Part shown: positions 38,179 to 46,762 of the stretch, one piece after another
Position numbering within the stretch: position 1 is the first letter of the stretch
Layout of the letters: every line of letters begins with the position of its first letter
Assembly: GCF_000833605.1 (NCBI RefSeq)
Contig: NZ_JXTG01000002.1
Span: 186,001 to 250,000, forward strand
Origin: Anoxybacillus ayderensis
GTDB taxonomy: Bacteria > Bacillota > Bacilli > Bacillales > Anoxybacillaceae
Direction of reading: 5' to 3'
DNA: 64,000 nt
Translations under genes and position numbers: made by a program
The notes under the pieces: generated by a model
What the model was told of the DNA's origin: nothing
What the model saw: only the letters and a program-made list of their open reading frames with translations
Database searches by the model: none

Positions 38179-39164
38179 CACCGGATCAACTTTTATTTAT
38201 TATTGCGCTTGCGTTAGGGCTTGTGTTGCTAGCTGTATTTTTTTCGTTCGTTCCCGTTATGCTTTGGATTTCCGCACTTGCTTCGGGTGTGCCAATTAGC
38301 ATTTTTACCCTCATTGGGATGCGGTTGCGTCGCGTCATTCCATCGCGTGTCATTAATCCGTTAATTAAGGCAAAAAAAGCAGGGCTTGATGTCACAACGA
38401 ACCAATTAGAAAGCCATTATTTAGCGGGAGGAAATGTCGACCGTGTCGTTAATGCGTTAATTGCTGCGCAGCGAGCGAATATTAATTTAACGTTTGAACG
38501 TTGTGCGGCAATTGATTTAGCTGGTCGAAACGTATTAGAAGCGGTACAAATGAGCGTCAATCCAAAAGTCATTGAAACACCGTTTATTTCTGGTGTAGCG
38601 ATGGACGGTATTGAAGTGAAAGCGAAAGCACGCATCACTGTACGTGCGAATATTGATCGATTAGTTGGTGGTGCGGGAGAAGAAACGATTATTGCACGTG
38701 TAGGGGAAGGGATTGTTTCTACGATCGGGTCCCAGGACGATCATAAAAAAGTACTTGAAAATCCAGATATGATTTCACAAACCGTATTAGCAAAAGGGCT
38801 AGACTCAGGAACGGCGTTTGAGATTTTATCCATCGACATTGCTGATATTGATATCGGGAAAAACATTGGTGCTGAATTGCAAACAGACCAAGCGGAAGCA
38901 GATAAAAAGATTGCCCAAGCGAAAGCGGAAGAACGTCGGGCGATGGCAGTTGCGCTTGAACAAGAAATGAAAGCGCGCGTGCAAGAAATGCAGGCGAAAG
39001 TTGTGGAAGCGGAAGCGCAAGTGCCGCTTGCGATGGCGGAAGCGCTCCGTTCCGGTAAACTTGGTGTGATGGATTACATGAACTTAAAAAACATTATGGC
39101 AGATACGAACATGCGTGATTCCATTGGGAAATTGACAAAACATCCGGATGACGAGAAAAAGTGA
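38175..39164 (+). CDS. floA: Flotillin-like protein FloA
   Basis: 329 residues. Seen: a hydrophobic N-terminal hairpin ([20 protein letters not shown]), an SPFH-like central domain ([18 protein letters not shown]), and a coiled-coil tail rich in Ala, Glu and Gln ([20 protein letters not shown]). FloA organises membrane microdomains and affects signalling, secretion and sporulation. Middle gene of nfeD-floA-yqfB. Confidence 0.95.
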   Translation: MTPDQLLFIIALALGLVLLAVFFSFVPVMLWISALASGVPISIFTLIGMRLRRVIPSRVINPLIKAKKAGLDVTTNQLESHYLAGGNVDRVVNALIAAQRANINLTFERCAAIDLAGRNVLEAVQMSVNPKVIETPFISGVAMDGIEVKAKARITVRANIDRLVGGAGEETIIARVGEGIVSTIGSQDDHKKVLENPDMISQTVLAKGLDSGTAFEILSIDIADIDIGKNIGAELQTDQAEADKKIAQAKAEERRAMAVALEQEMKARVQEMQAKVVEAEAQVPLAMAEALRSGKLGVMDYMNLKNIMADTNMRDSIGKLTKHPDDEKK

Positions 39165-39171
39165 GGAATAC

Positions 39172-39504
39172 ATGATGGCGCTAATTGAGTGGCTCCTTAA
39201 TAACATATTTTTTGTCTTTGTTTTCGCGGCGTTTGTTTCGTGGGTTGGAAAACGAATAAAAATGACAGAAGAAACAGTTGAAAAACAACAACAAGAACAA
39301 AAGCCGACAGTCGTTATGACCGAAGAGGAACCACGAACAAGACGCCCAGTGAAGAAAGAAAAAGAGCAAATGATTGTGTCACAACGAACGGAAGAGCAAC
39401 GAGTGGAGAGGAAACAATTACCTAAACACCCGCTCGTACAAGGTGTAATTTTTTCAGAAGTGCTCGGTCCACCGCGGGCAAAGCGTCCGTTCGGTAGAAA
39501 ATAA
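39172..39504 (+). CDS. yqfB: YqfB-like membrane protein
   Basis: About 110 residues from ATG 39172 (or 39175). Seen: one N-terminal membrane helix (WLLNNIFFVFVFAAFVSWV) followed by a charged, glutamate- and arginine-rich cytoplasmic tail and a conserved-looking HPLVQGVIFSEVLGPPRAKRPF end. It follows floA as yqfB does in B. subtilis. Function unknown. Confidence 0.75.
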   Translation: MMALIEWLLNNIFFVFVFAAFVSWVGKRIKMTEETVEKQQQEQKPTVVMTEEEPRTRRPVKKEKEQMIVSQRTEEQRVERKQLPKHPLVQGVIFSEVLGPPRAKRPFGRK

Positions 39505-39506
39505 GT

Positions 39507-39552
39507 GCTATAACCCCCATTTCACTCATACATATGAGATGAAAGGGGGTTT
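39507..39552 (+). promoter_or_regulatory. Sigma-E-like promoter and hairpin before yqfC
   Basis: GCTATAA (39507-39513), 13 bp, then CATACATAT (39527-39535) resembles a sigma-E promoter (-10 consensus CATACA-T). The same DNA forms a hairpin with AACCCCC (39512-39518) pairing with GGGGGTT (39545-39551), which also holds the GGGGG of the yqfC ribosome binding site. It could double as the terminator of the floA operon. Confidence 0.5.
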
Positions 39553-39557
39553 TGTTT

Positions 39558-39842
39558 ATGATCAGAAAATGGAAAAACAAAATGCGACAATGGCTAACGA
39601 ATCAAATGGAACTGCCTGCGGATGTTGTCGCTGACCTCCCCCGTATTACGATGATTGGACATATTCATATCTACATAGAAAATCATCGCGGTTTGCTTTT
39701 GTTTACAGATCGCGAATTGCGCTTGTTGCTGAAAAACGGGCAGTTGCTTGTCAAAGGGGAATCGTTTACCATTAAAACTATTTTGCCAGAAGAAATTTTG
39801 CTCGAGGGGAAAATTAGTCAAGTTTTATATTTGGAAGAATAG
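39558..39842 (+). CDS. yqfC: Sporulation protein YqfC
   Basis: 94 residues from ATG 39558, spaced correctly from AAAGGGGG; a TTG at 39552 is in frame. Seen: a YabP/YqfC-type fold, ADVVADLPRITMIGHIHIYIEN split by a turn, GLLLFTDRELRL and GEKISQ-like GKISQVLYLEE. The family is a sigma-E-dependent mother-cell protein. Paired with yqfD as in B. subtilis. Confidence 0.92.
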   Translation: MIRKWKNKMRQWLTNQMELPADVVADLPRITMIGHIHIYIENHRGLLLFTDRELRLLLKNGQLLVKGESFTIKTILPEEILLEGKISQVLYLEE

Positions 39843-39853
39843 GGGGGGCGGGT

Positions 39854-41041
39854 GTGAAAAACGAATGGATGTATCAGTTAACTGGAAATTTACGGGTACG
39901 TATCGTTGGAAAAGGATTAGAGCGGTTATTAAATGAATTTACACGCCGTGGGATATATGTATGGAACGTCAGGCGAGAGCGGGACGATTCGCTAACATGC
40001 CATATGCTCCTTCGCGATATTCATCATGTGCGAGGAGCGATGAGAAAAAGCGGTTGTAAATTATATGTTCTCGATCGACGAGGTGCGCCGTTTTGGTTAA
40101 AAGCATCGTGGAAAAATAGCGGTATCGTTGTCGGAGTCGTTACATTTATATGTATCGTGTTTATATTATCTAACATGATTTGGCGTATTGAAGTCACAGG
40201 GGCGAATCCAGAAGTCGAACATACTGTTAGGCAGCAGTTGAAAAAAATAGGGGTTGAGCGCGGTGCATTGCAATTTGTCATTCCGTCTCCTGAGACGATT
40301 CAGCGAACGGTAATGAACAATATAGACGCGATTACGTGGATTGGTGTGGAGTGGCGTGGAACGACGTTATATTGTCAAGTCGTTGAAAAAAAGCGGCCAA
40401 CAGAAACGAAATCGAATACCCCCCAGCATCTTGTTGCGAAGAAAAAAGCAGTCATTACGTACATGTTTGTTGAACAAGGTCAGGCGGTTGTAGAAGTGAA
40501 TGATCATGTCGTTCCGGGGCAATTGCTCGTTTCCGGTTTTATTGGAAAAGAAGGGCAAACAGAGATCGTGCCAGCGCGCGGTCAAATTTTAGGCGAGACA
40601 TGGTACAAGTCTACTGTTGCTGTTCCGATGAAAACGACGTTTTATATGTTGACGGGAAAAAAGCGTGAAACACATTACGTTCGTTTTTGGTCGTGGAAAA
40701 TTCCGATTTTTTGGGATCATGAAGAGCAGTTTTCACAATTTGAAAAACAAGTAGATGAAAAAACGTTTCGCTTTTTCACATGGACGTTACCGATTGTTTA
40801 TGAAAAAGTCGTGTGGCGTGAAAAAGAAGTAGCTGTTCGTGAGTATTCGTACGAACAAGCAAAAGCGGTAGCGAAACAAATTGCGCGCGAGCAGTTACAG
40901 CGACAACTACCTGCGGATGCGAACATTCAAGGTGAAAAAGTTTTGCATGAGGCGAAGGAGAATGGTAAAGTAAAAGTAGAAATGCATTACCAAGTCATTG
41001 AAAACATTGCGATACCACAACCAATTATTCAAGGAGACTGA
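39854..41041 (+). CDS. yqfD: Sporulation protein YqfD
   Basis: 395 residues, GTG start after GGGGGGGCGGG. Seen: a soluble N-terminal region, one membrane helix (GIVVGVVTFICIVFILSNMIW), a FtsQ/POTRA-like segment (VEVTGANPE-like IEVTGANPEVEHTVRQQL), and a long extracytoplasmic domain. Required at an engulfment-related stage in relatives; exact role not settled. yqfC lies 12 bp upstream and phoH 4 bp downstream. Confidence 0.9.
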   Translation: MKNEWMYQLTGNLRVRIVGKGLERLLNEFTRRGIYVWNVRRERDDSLTCHMLLRDIHHVRGAMRKSGCKLYVLDRRGAPFWLKASWKNSGIVVGVVTFICIVFILSNMIWRIEVTGANPEVEHTVRQQLKKIGVERGALQFVIPSPETIQRTVMNNIDAITWIGVEWRGTTLYCQVVEKKRPTETKSNTPQHLVAKKKAVITYMFVEQGQAVVEVNDHVVPGQLLVSGFIGKEGQTEIVPARGQILGETWYKSTVAVPMKTTFYMLTGKKRETHYVRFWSWKIPIFWDHEEQFSQFEKQVDEKTFRFFTWTLPIVYEKVVWREKEVAVREYSYEQAKAVAKQIAREQLQRQLPADANIQGEKVLHEAKENGKVKVEMHYQVIENIAIPQPIIQGD

Positions 41042-41044
41042 GGA

Positions 41045-42007
41045 ATGTCGGAACAGTTTGTCACGATTCACCTTAACGTACAAAATGCAGATGAAGCGCT
41101 CGCTTTGTTCGGTACGCACGATGTTCATTTAAAACGCATTGAACAAGAACTTGGTGTTTCGATTGTGACGCGTGGCGAATCGGTAAGCGTGTCAGGAAAC
41201 AAACAACATATTGAGCTTGTTGATGAGTTGTTGCGTCATTTGTTGCTTGTTATTCGCAAAGGCATTGTCATTAGCGAGCGTGATGTGCTTTATGCGCTAC
41301 AAATGGCTAAAAATGGAACGATTTCTTACTTTATTGAACTGTACAATGAAGAAATCGGAAAAAATGCAAAAGGGAAAGCGATTCGTGTTAAAACGCTCGG
41401 TCAGCGTCAATACGTTTCCGCTATCCAGCGCCATGATTTAATTTTCGGCATTGGACCAGCAGGAACAGGAAAAACGTATTTAGCGGTTGTGATGGCTGTA
41501 CAAGCGTTAAAAAACGGACAAGTTAAGCGAATTATTTTGACGCGTCCAGCTGTGGAAGCAGGGGAAAATTTAGGCTTTTTGCCGGGGGATTTAAAGGAAA
41601 AAGTCGATCCGTATTTACGCCCACTTTATGATGCGCTTCATGACGTGCTTGGTCATGAACATACCCAACGATTAATTGAGCGCGGTGCGATTGAAATTGC
41701 TCCGCTTGCATATATGCGCGGGCGAACGTTAGATGATGCGTTTGTCATTTTAGATGAGGCGCAAAATACGACGCCTTCGCAAATGAAAATGTTTTTAACA
41801 CGTCTCGGTTTCGGCTCGAAAATGGTGATTACGGGAGATATTTCACAAGTCGATTTACCGAAAGGAGTTCGTTCTGGGCTTGCGATTGCAAAAGACATTT
41901 TGACGAATGTAAGCGGAATTTCATTCGTCTTTTTGGAGCAAGCTGATGTTGTACGCCATCCACTCGTCGGCAAAATTATCGCTGCATACGAAGATGCTGG
42001 AATGTAA
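41045..42007 (+). CDS. phoH: PhoH family ATPase
   Basis: 320 residues. Seen: an N-terminal KH-like domain (VQNADEALALFG), then a P-loop ATPase with GIGPAGTGKTYLAV (Walker A), DDAFVILDEAQNTTP (Walker B) and MVITGDISQVDLP. PhoH-like proteins are RNA-associated ATPases, often next to ybeY as here. The pgpH/yqfF gene found between phoH and ybeY in B. subtilis is absent. Confidence 0.95.
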   Translation: MSEQFVTIHLNVQNADEALALFGTHDVHLKRIEQELGVSIVTRGESVSVSGNKQHIELVDELLRHLLLVIRKGIVISERDVLYALQMAKNGTISYFIELYNEEIGKNAKGKAIRVKTLGQRQYVSAIQRHDLIFGIGPAGTGKTYLAVVMAVQALKNGQVKRIILTRPAVEAGENLGFLPGDLKEKVDPYLRPLYDALHDVLGHEHTQRLIERGAIEIAPLAYMRGRTLDDAFVILDEAQNTTPSQMKMFLTRLGFGSKMVITGDISQVDLPKGVRSGLAIAKDILTNVSGISFVFLEQADVVRHPLVGKIIAAYEDAGM

Positions 42008-42011
42008 ATGT

Positions 42012-42037
42012 GACCCATGTTGATGTGGGTCCTTTTT
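42012..42037 (+). terminator. Weak terminator after phoH
   Basis: A 6-bp stem, GACCCA (42012-42017) with TGGGTC (42026-42031), followed by CTTTTT. The short stem suggests partial termination before ybeY. Confidence 0.5.
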
Positions 42038-42067
42038 GCACTTTAACAAAAGAAAGAGGGAGATTTT

Positions 42068-42535
42068 ATGTTAGTGATTGATTTTATGGATGAAACAAAT
42101 GAGATGACCGAAGAACAAGTAGAACTGATTGAAAAACTATTGCAACATGCGGCAAAGGAAGAACGTGTGCCAGATGGCGCAGAGGTGAGCGTTACGTTTG
42201 TTGACAATGAAAAAATTCGCGAAATAAATCGCGATTATCGTGGAAAAGATCAGCCGACAGATGTCATTTCGTTCGCCCTTGAAGAAATGGGCGAAGAAGA
42301 GATTGAAATTGTCGGTGTAGATGTTCCACCTGTGCTCGGGGATATTATTATTTCTGTGCCGAAAGCACGCGAGCAAGCGGAGCAATACGGTCATTCATTT
42401 ATGCGTGAACTCGGTTTTTTAGCTGTACACGGTTTTTTACATTTGCTTGGCTATGATCATGAAACAGAAGAAGAAGAAAAAGAGATGTTTACGAAACAAG
42501 AACAACTATTACAACAATTTGGCTTAACGAGATGA
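42068..42535 (+). CDS. ybeY: rRNA maturation endoribonuclease YbeY
   Basis: 155 residues. Seen: [24 protein letters not shown] over two elements, the zinc site [11 protein letters not shown] (H-x3-H-x5-H), and a VLGDIIIS strand. YbeY is a metal-dependent RNase for 16S rRNA 3' end maturation and ribosome quality control. dgkA begins within a few bases of its stop. Confidence 0.96.
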   Translation: MLVIDFMDETNEMTEEQVELIEKLLQHAAKEERVPDGAEVSVTFVDNEKIREINRDYRGKDQPTDVISFALEEMGEEEIEIVGVDVPPVLGDIIISVPKAREQAEQYGHSFMRELGFLAVHGFLHLLGYDHETEEEEKEMFTKQEQLLQQFGLTR

Positions 42536-42538
42536 TTG

Positions 42539-42928
42539 ATGATGCGTTGGAAGCGGTTTGTCGCTAGCGTATTATATGCTCTAAATGGCATTCGTCTTGC
42601 CGTTTGCCATGAACGAAATATGCGCATTCATCTCGTGGCAACGGTTGCTGTTATCGTTGCTGCAGCGATGTTTCGTATCTCGAAAATGGAATGGCTCGTG
42701 TTGCTTTTGACGATTGGAGCAGTCATGAGTTTAGAAATCGTCAATAGCGCAATAGAGCGGGCGGTTGATTTAGTAACAGATGAGTATCGGCCGTTAGCAA
42801 AAGAAGCGAAAGATTTAGCCGCTGGCGCTGTACTCGTGTTTGCTTTTATATCGGTGATCATAGGGCTTTCCATTTTCCTTCCTTATCTGTATGTATTTTT
42901 TAAAAATTCTTTACATTTTCATAAATAG
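42539..42928 (+). CDS. dgkA: Undecaprenol/diacylglycerol kinase DgkA
   Basis: About 129 residues; TTG 42536, ATG 42539 and ATG 42542 are consecutive possible starts and no strong ribosome binding site decides. Seen: three membrane helices and the DgkA motif EIVNSAIERAVDLVTDEYRPLAKEAKDL split across helices 2 and 3. In Gram-positive bacteria this enzyme phosphorylates undecaprenol. The cdd gene that follows dgkA in B. subtilis is missing; era comes next. Confidence 0.93.
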   Translation: MMRWKRFVASVLYALNGIRLAVCHERNMRIHLVATVAVIVAAAMFRISKMEWLVLLLTIGAVMSLEIVNSAIERAVDLVTDEYRPLAKEAKDLAAGAVLVFAFISVIIGLSIFLPYLYVFFKNSLHFHK

Positions 42929-42994
42929 TAGTGAAATTGCGCTCATATTTTGGTAAAATAAAAAGCAAGCATATTTTATGCGATGGAGGTTTTT

Positions 42995-43903
42995 ATGGTT
43001 CGAGAAGGATATAAATCAGGATTCGTAGCAATTATCGGAAGACCGAATGTAGGAAAATCTACATTTTTAAATCGCGTCATCGGTCAAAAAATTGCAATTA
43101 TGAGCGATAAGCCGCAAACGACGCGCAATAAAATTCAAGGTGTGTACACAACAGATGACGCGCAAATCGTTTTTATTGATACGCCGGGCATTCATAAACC
43201 GAAACATAAGCTTGGCGATTTTATGGTAAAAGTAGCGCAAAGCGCGTTGCAAGAAGTTGATTTAATTTTATTTATGGTGAATGCTGTCGAGGGGCTCGGT
43301 CGCGGTGATGAGTTTATTATTGAACGTTTAAAACAAGTGCAAACACCGGTGTTTTTAGTCATTAATAAAATTGACGAAGTGCACCCGGACGATTTATTGC
43401 CGCTCATTGAGCAATATCGCTCGCTCCATTCATTTGCCGAAGTCATCCCTATTTCAGCGTTGCAAGGCAACAATGTAGAAACGTTGTTGCAGAAAATTAA
43501 ACATTACTTGCCAGAAGGACCGCAATATTATCCAGCGCATCAAATAACGGATCACCCTGAACGATTTATTATTGCTGAGTTCATTCGCGAAAAAGCGCTC
43601 CATTTGACGCGAGAAGAAGTGCCACATTCGATTGCGGTTGTAATTGATTCGATTGAACGGCGCGAAAATGGCGATACGGTATATGTTGCAGCGACCATTA
43701 TCGTTGAGCGTGATTCGCAAAAGGGAATTATTATCGGCAAGCGCGGTCAAATGTTGAAGGAAATTGGTCAACGTGCGCGCGCTGATATTGAGGCGCTACT
43801 CGGTTCAAAAGTGTTTTTAGAATTATGGGTAAAAGTACAAAAAGATTGGCGCAATAAAATGGCACAGTTGCGAGACCTTGGCTATCGTGAAGATGAGTAT
43901 TAA
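42995..43903 (+). CDS. era: GTPase Era
   Basis: 302 residues from ATG 42995 after ATGGAGGT. Seen: [28 protein letters not shown], and a C-terminal KH domain with [18 protein letters not shown]. Era binds the 3' end of 16S rRNA and acts in 30S assembly. Sits in the ybeY-dgkA-era-yqzL-recO cluster. Confidence 0.98.
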   Translation: MVREGYKSGFVAIIGRPNVGKSTFLNRVIGQKIAIMSDKPQTTRNKIQGVYTTDDAQIVFIDTPGIHKPKHKLGDFMVKVAQSALQEVDLILFMVNAVEGLGRGDEFIIERLKQVQTPVFLVINKIDEVHPDDLLPLIEQYRSLHSFAEVIPISALQGNNVETLLQKIKHYLPEGPQYYPAHQITDHPERFIIAEFIREKALHLTREEVPHSIAVVIDSIERRENGDTVYVAATIIVERDSQKGIIIGKRGQMLKEIGQRARADIEALLGSKVFLELWVKVQKDWRNKMAQLRDLGYREDEY

Positions 43904-44002
43904 TGCTGTAAAATTTTAAAAGACATTGCGACAGCGCAAAAAGGGCAAACTACAAGTGAGCTGCTCAATCACCGTCAACTAACGAGAGAAAGGTGTGGTT
44001 CG

Positions 44003-44146
44003 ATGCTCGATTTTACCTGGAAACTGTTCAGCCAAACAGGGAATATTGACACGTATCTTTTGTTTAAGGAGCTAGAACGCGAAACGCAAGAGCAAGCCAA
44101 CGATTCCACGTATCATATAACGGAAAGAGATTATCACGTCCTTTAA
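44003..44146 (+). CDS. yqzL: YqzL family small protein
   Basis: 47 residues, [16 protein letters not shown] then [12 protein letters not shown]. Matches the YqzL family by its opening [14 protein letters not shown] and its position between era and recO. AAGGTGTGG lies upstream. Function unknown. Confidence 0.88.
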   Translation: MLDFTWKLFSQTGNIDTYLLFKELERETQEQANDSTYHITERDYHVL

Positions 44147-44165
44147 CTTTGGAAGGTTATGTTAT

Positions 44166-44927
44166 ATGTTTGAAAAATGTGAAGGCATTGTTATTCGAAC
44201 GATTGACTATGGAGAGACGAATAAAATTGTGACGATATTTACGCGCGAATGGGGAAAGGTTGCTGCGATGGCACGAGGAGCGAAAAAGCCAAGCAGCCGC
44301 CTTTCTTCTGTTACGCAAATATTTACATACGGCGTATATCTCGTTCAAAAAAGTCGCGGTGTCGGAAGCTTACATCAAGGGGAATTGCTTTCAACGATGC
44401 GCCATATACGCGAAGACATTTTTTTAACAGCATACGCCTCATACGTTGTTGAATTGACAGATAAAGCAACGGAAGAAAGACGACCAAATCCGTATTTGTT
44501 TGAACTTCTTTTACAAACATTGACGTATATGAATGAAGGGCTCGATGCCGAAGTATTAACGTACATATATGAAATGAAATTGCTTCCGGCATTCGGACTG
44601 TATCCGAAGTTAGATGGCTGTGCTATTTGTGGGGAAAAAGAAGGAACGTTTGCCTTTTCGATTGCACACGGAGGATTTCTTTGTCACCGTTGTTTTGAGC
44701 ACGATCCACACCGCATCCCGATGACGCCATCGGTTTTAAAATTACTTCGCCTGTTTTACTACGTCGATTTGTCTCGCATTGGCCAAATTGCTGTCAAACA
44801 AGAAACGAAACAACAACTACAAACGATCATTTCAGCTTATTACGATGAATATTCAGGTCTTTCGCTGAAAACAAAACGGTTTTTACAGCAGCTCCATATG
44901 TTAAAAGGTGAAAGCGGACAAATATAA
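44166..44927 (+). CDS. recO: DNA repair protein RecO
   Basis: 253 residues. Seen: an N-terminal OB-fold ([21 protein letters not shown] over two strands), a helical middle, and a C-terminal zinc site (CAICGEKEG and CHRC). RecO loads RecA onto SSB-coated DNA with RecR and anneals strands. A hairpin terminator overlaps its end. glyQS, next in B. subtilis, is absent. Confidence 0.96.
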   Translation: MFEKCEGIVIRTIDYGETNKIVTIFTREWGKVAAMARGAKKPSSRLSSVTQIFTYGVYLVQKSRGVGSLHQGELLSTMRHIREDIFLTAYASYVVELTDKATEERRPNPYLFELLLQTLTYMNEGLDAEVLTYIYEMKLLPAFGLYPKLDGCAICGEKEGTFAFSIAHGGFLCHRCFEHDPHRIPMTPSVLKLLRLFYYVDLSRIGQIAVKQETKQQLQTIISAYYDEYSGLSLKTKRFLQQLHMLKGESGQI

Positions 44928-44939
44928 CGTTGTCCGCTT
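44912..44939 (+). terminator. Terminator of recO
   Basis: A 10-bp perfect stem, AAGCGGACAA (44912-44921) with TTGTCCGCTT (44930-44939), over the recO stop, followed by CCCACTTTTG. Confidence 0.7.
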
Positions 44940-45018
44940 CCCACTTTTGTTTGCAAAATATAACGATGAATTATAATATGGTCTTATAGTGTAGCCTATT
45001 GTAAGGTGGTGAGCGACA

Positions 45019-45648
45019 ATCGAACTCAATAAACGTCAAGAACAAATTTTACAAATCGTCAAAGACCACGGGCCGATTACAGGTGAGCATATTGCTGAAA
45101 AGCTCAATTTAACACGGGCGACGTTACGGCCTGATTTAGCTATCTTAACGATGGCTGGGTACTTAGAGGCAAGACCTCGTGTTGGCTATTTTTATACAGG
45201 AAAAACGGGGACGCAGCTGCTCGCTGATAAAATTAAAAAAATGAAAGTGAGCGATTATCAGTCCATTCCTGTTGTTATTAATGAAAATGTGAGCGTCTAT
45301 GATGCGATTGTCACGATGTTTTTGGAAGATGTTGGCACGTTGTTTGTTGTAGATGATGAATCGTTGCTTGTTGGGGCATTGTCACGCAAAGATTTGTTGC
45401 GCGCGAGCATCGGAAAACAAGAGTTGACATCTATTCCTGTCAATATTATTATGACACGCATGCCGAATATTACATTTTGCGAAAAAGATGATTTACTTAT
45501 TGATGTCGCCCAAAAATTAATTGAAAAACAAATTGATGCGATGCCCGTCGTTAAAAAGGTGGACAAAGGGTACGAAGTTGTAGGGCGCATCACGAAAACG
45601 AATATGACGAAGGTGCTTGTCGCGTTAGCGAATGAAGACGTGCTTTAA
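45019..45648 (+). CDS. ccpN: Transcriptional repressor CcpN, with apparent non-canonical start
   Basis: The conserved coding sequence begins IELNKRQEQILQIV and continues through a winged helix (GEHIAEKLNLTRATLRPDL) into two CBS domains. No ATG, GTG or TTG is in frame before 45151, inside the helix-turn-helix domain, and an in-frame TGA lies at 45010-45012. The AAGGTGGTG at 45003-45011 is correctly spaced for ATC at 45019, which I use here, giving 209 residues. Alternatively a GTG at 45009 plus a one-base indel would restore the expected N-terminus. CcpN represses gluconeogenic genes when glucose is present. The PEP-synthase regulator gene follows. Confidence 0.8.
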   Translation: MELNKRQEQILQIVKDHGPITGEHIAEKLNLTRATLRPDLAILTMAGYLEARPRVGYFYTGKTGTQLLADKIKKMKVSDYQSIPVVINENVSVYDAIVTMFLEDVGTLFVVDDESLLVGALSRKDLLRASIGKQELTSIPVNIIMTRMPNITFCEKDDLLIDVAQKLIEKQIDAMPVVKKVDKGYEVVGRITKTNMTKVLVALANEDVL

Positions 45649-45660
45649 AGGGGGAAAATC

Positions 45661-46467
45661 ATGAGTCAAATCGTATACGTCGTATCCGACTCAGCAGGGG
45701 AGACGGCCGAACTCGTTGTAAAAGCAGCAGCGAGCCAGTTTCAAGGGGCGCTCGTTCAATTTCGACGTGTTCCTTATGTCGAAGATGTGGAGACGTTATC
45801 GGAAGTCGTCGCTTTAGCAAAAATGAATCGCGGCATCATTGTATTTACGTTAGTTGTACCAGAAATGCGTCAATTTTTATTAGCTGAAGCGGCACGTGAA
45901 GGAGTGCCTGTATACGACATTATCGGACCGCTTATTGAGCAAATGGCGAAGTTATTACAAATGGAGCCACGTTGCGAACCTGGACCTATTCGCGTATTAG
46001 ATGAAGACTATTTCCGAAAAATCGAAGCGATCGAGTTTGCGGTCAAGTACGATGACGGGCGAGATCCACGCGGTATTTTAAGAGCGGATATCGTTTTAGT
46101 TGGTGTATCGCGCACGTCAAAAACACCGTTATCACAATATTTAGCCCATAAACGATTTAAAGTGGCGAACGTACCGATCGTTCCAGAAGTAGATCCACCT
46201 GAAGAATTGTTTCAAGTGCCGCCAGAAAAATGTTTTGGCTTAAAAATTAGTCCAGAGAAGCTAAATGAAATTCGTCGTGAGCGGTTAAAATCGCTCGGAT
46301 TAGATGACCGTGCTATTTATGCAAACATTGATCGAATTAAAGAAGAGCTGCAATATTTTGAGGGGATCGTAAAAAAAATGGGCTGCGAAGTCATTGATGT
46401 GACAAATAAAGCAGTCGAAGAAACGGCGAACGTCATTATGAATATTATGCGTAAAAGGGAAAAATAA
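45661..46467 (+). CDS. Bifunctional kinase/pyrophosphorylase regulating PPDK or PEP synthase (DUF299)
   Basis: 268 residues. Seen: [19 protein letters not shown], and the P-loop [17 protein letters not shown] near residue 150. The family inactivates and reactivates pyruvate phosphate dikinase or PEP synthase by (de)phosphorylating a threonine. In B. subtilis this gene (yqfL) is coupled to ccpN and modulates its activity. It starts 12 bp after ccpN. Confidence 0.93.
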   Translation: MSQIVYVVSDSAGETAELVVKAAASQFQGALVQFRRVPYVEDVETLSEVVALAKMNRGIIVFTLVVPEMRQFLLAEAAREGVPVYDIIGPLIEQMAKLLQMEPRCEPGPIRVLDEDYFRKIEAIEFAVKYDDGRDPRGILRADIVLVGVSRTSKTPLSQYLAHKRFKVANVPIVPEVDPPEELFQVPPEKCFGLKISPEKLNEIRRERLKSLGLDDRAIYANIDRIKEELQYFEGIVKKMGCEVIDVTNKAVEETANVIMNIMRKREK

Positions 46468-46475
46468 GCAGTCAA

Positions 46476-46508
46476 AGCACAGTCACAACGTGTGATATGT
46501 GCTTTTCC
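46476..46508 (+). terminator. Terminator of ccpN operon
   Basis: AGCACA (46476-46481) pairs with TGTGCT (46498-46503), with an inner TCACA/TGTGA stem, followed by TTTCCTTTTT. Confidence 0.75.
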
Positions 46509-46762
46509 TTTTTCATAAAAAACTTTATAGCCAATTGATGTTTTTTATATTATAATAAAAAATTGTGATAAAACAGGTTTAGACTGAACATAGGACGAAT
46601 AAACTATTTATAGCTAATTGTCAAGTGACAATGCATCGGGATTTTCGACAATATTTTTTTCTTAAAAAGAAGGATTGTTTCGCGCGATGGAGAATAAAAA
46701 CATACAAAACATTTCTATTTCAGAAACAAGTTTTGTCGAAATATGTTTGGAGCTGTTGAAAT
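46509..46762 (+). promoter_or_regulatory. Upstream region of dnaG
   Basis: About 250 bp with no clear gene. Seen: TATAAT at 46551-46556 without a convincing -35; an inverted repeat ATTGTCA-AG-TGACAAT at 46617-46632; and a 31-codon frame from ATG 46687 overlapping the dnaG start, without a well-spaced ribosome binding site. yqxD, present here in B. subtilis, is missing. The region probably carries the dnaG-rpoD promoter. Confidence 0.45.

Noticed and set aside
44928-45018. T-box or other riboswitch before ccpN
   Set aside because: The gap is too short and shows only the recO terminator, a TATAAT and a ribosome binding site.
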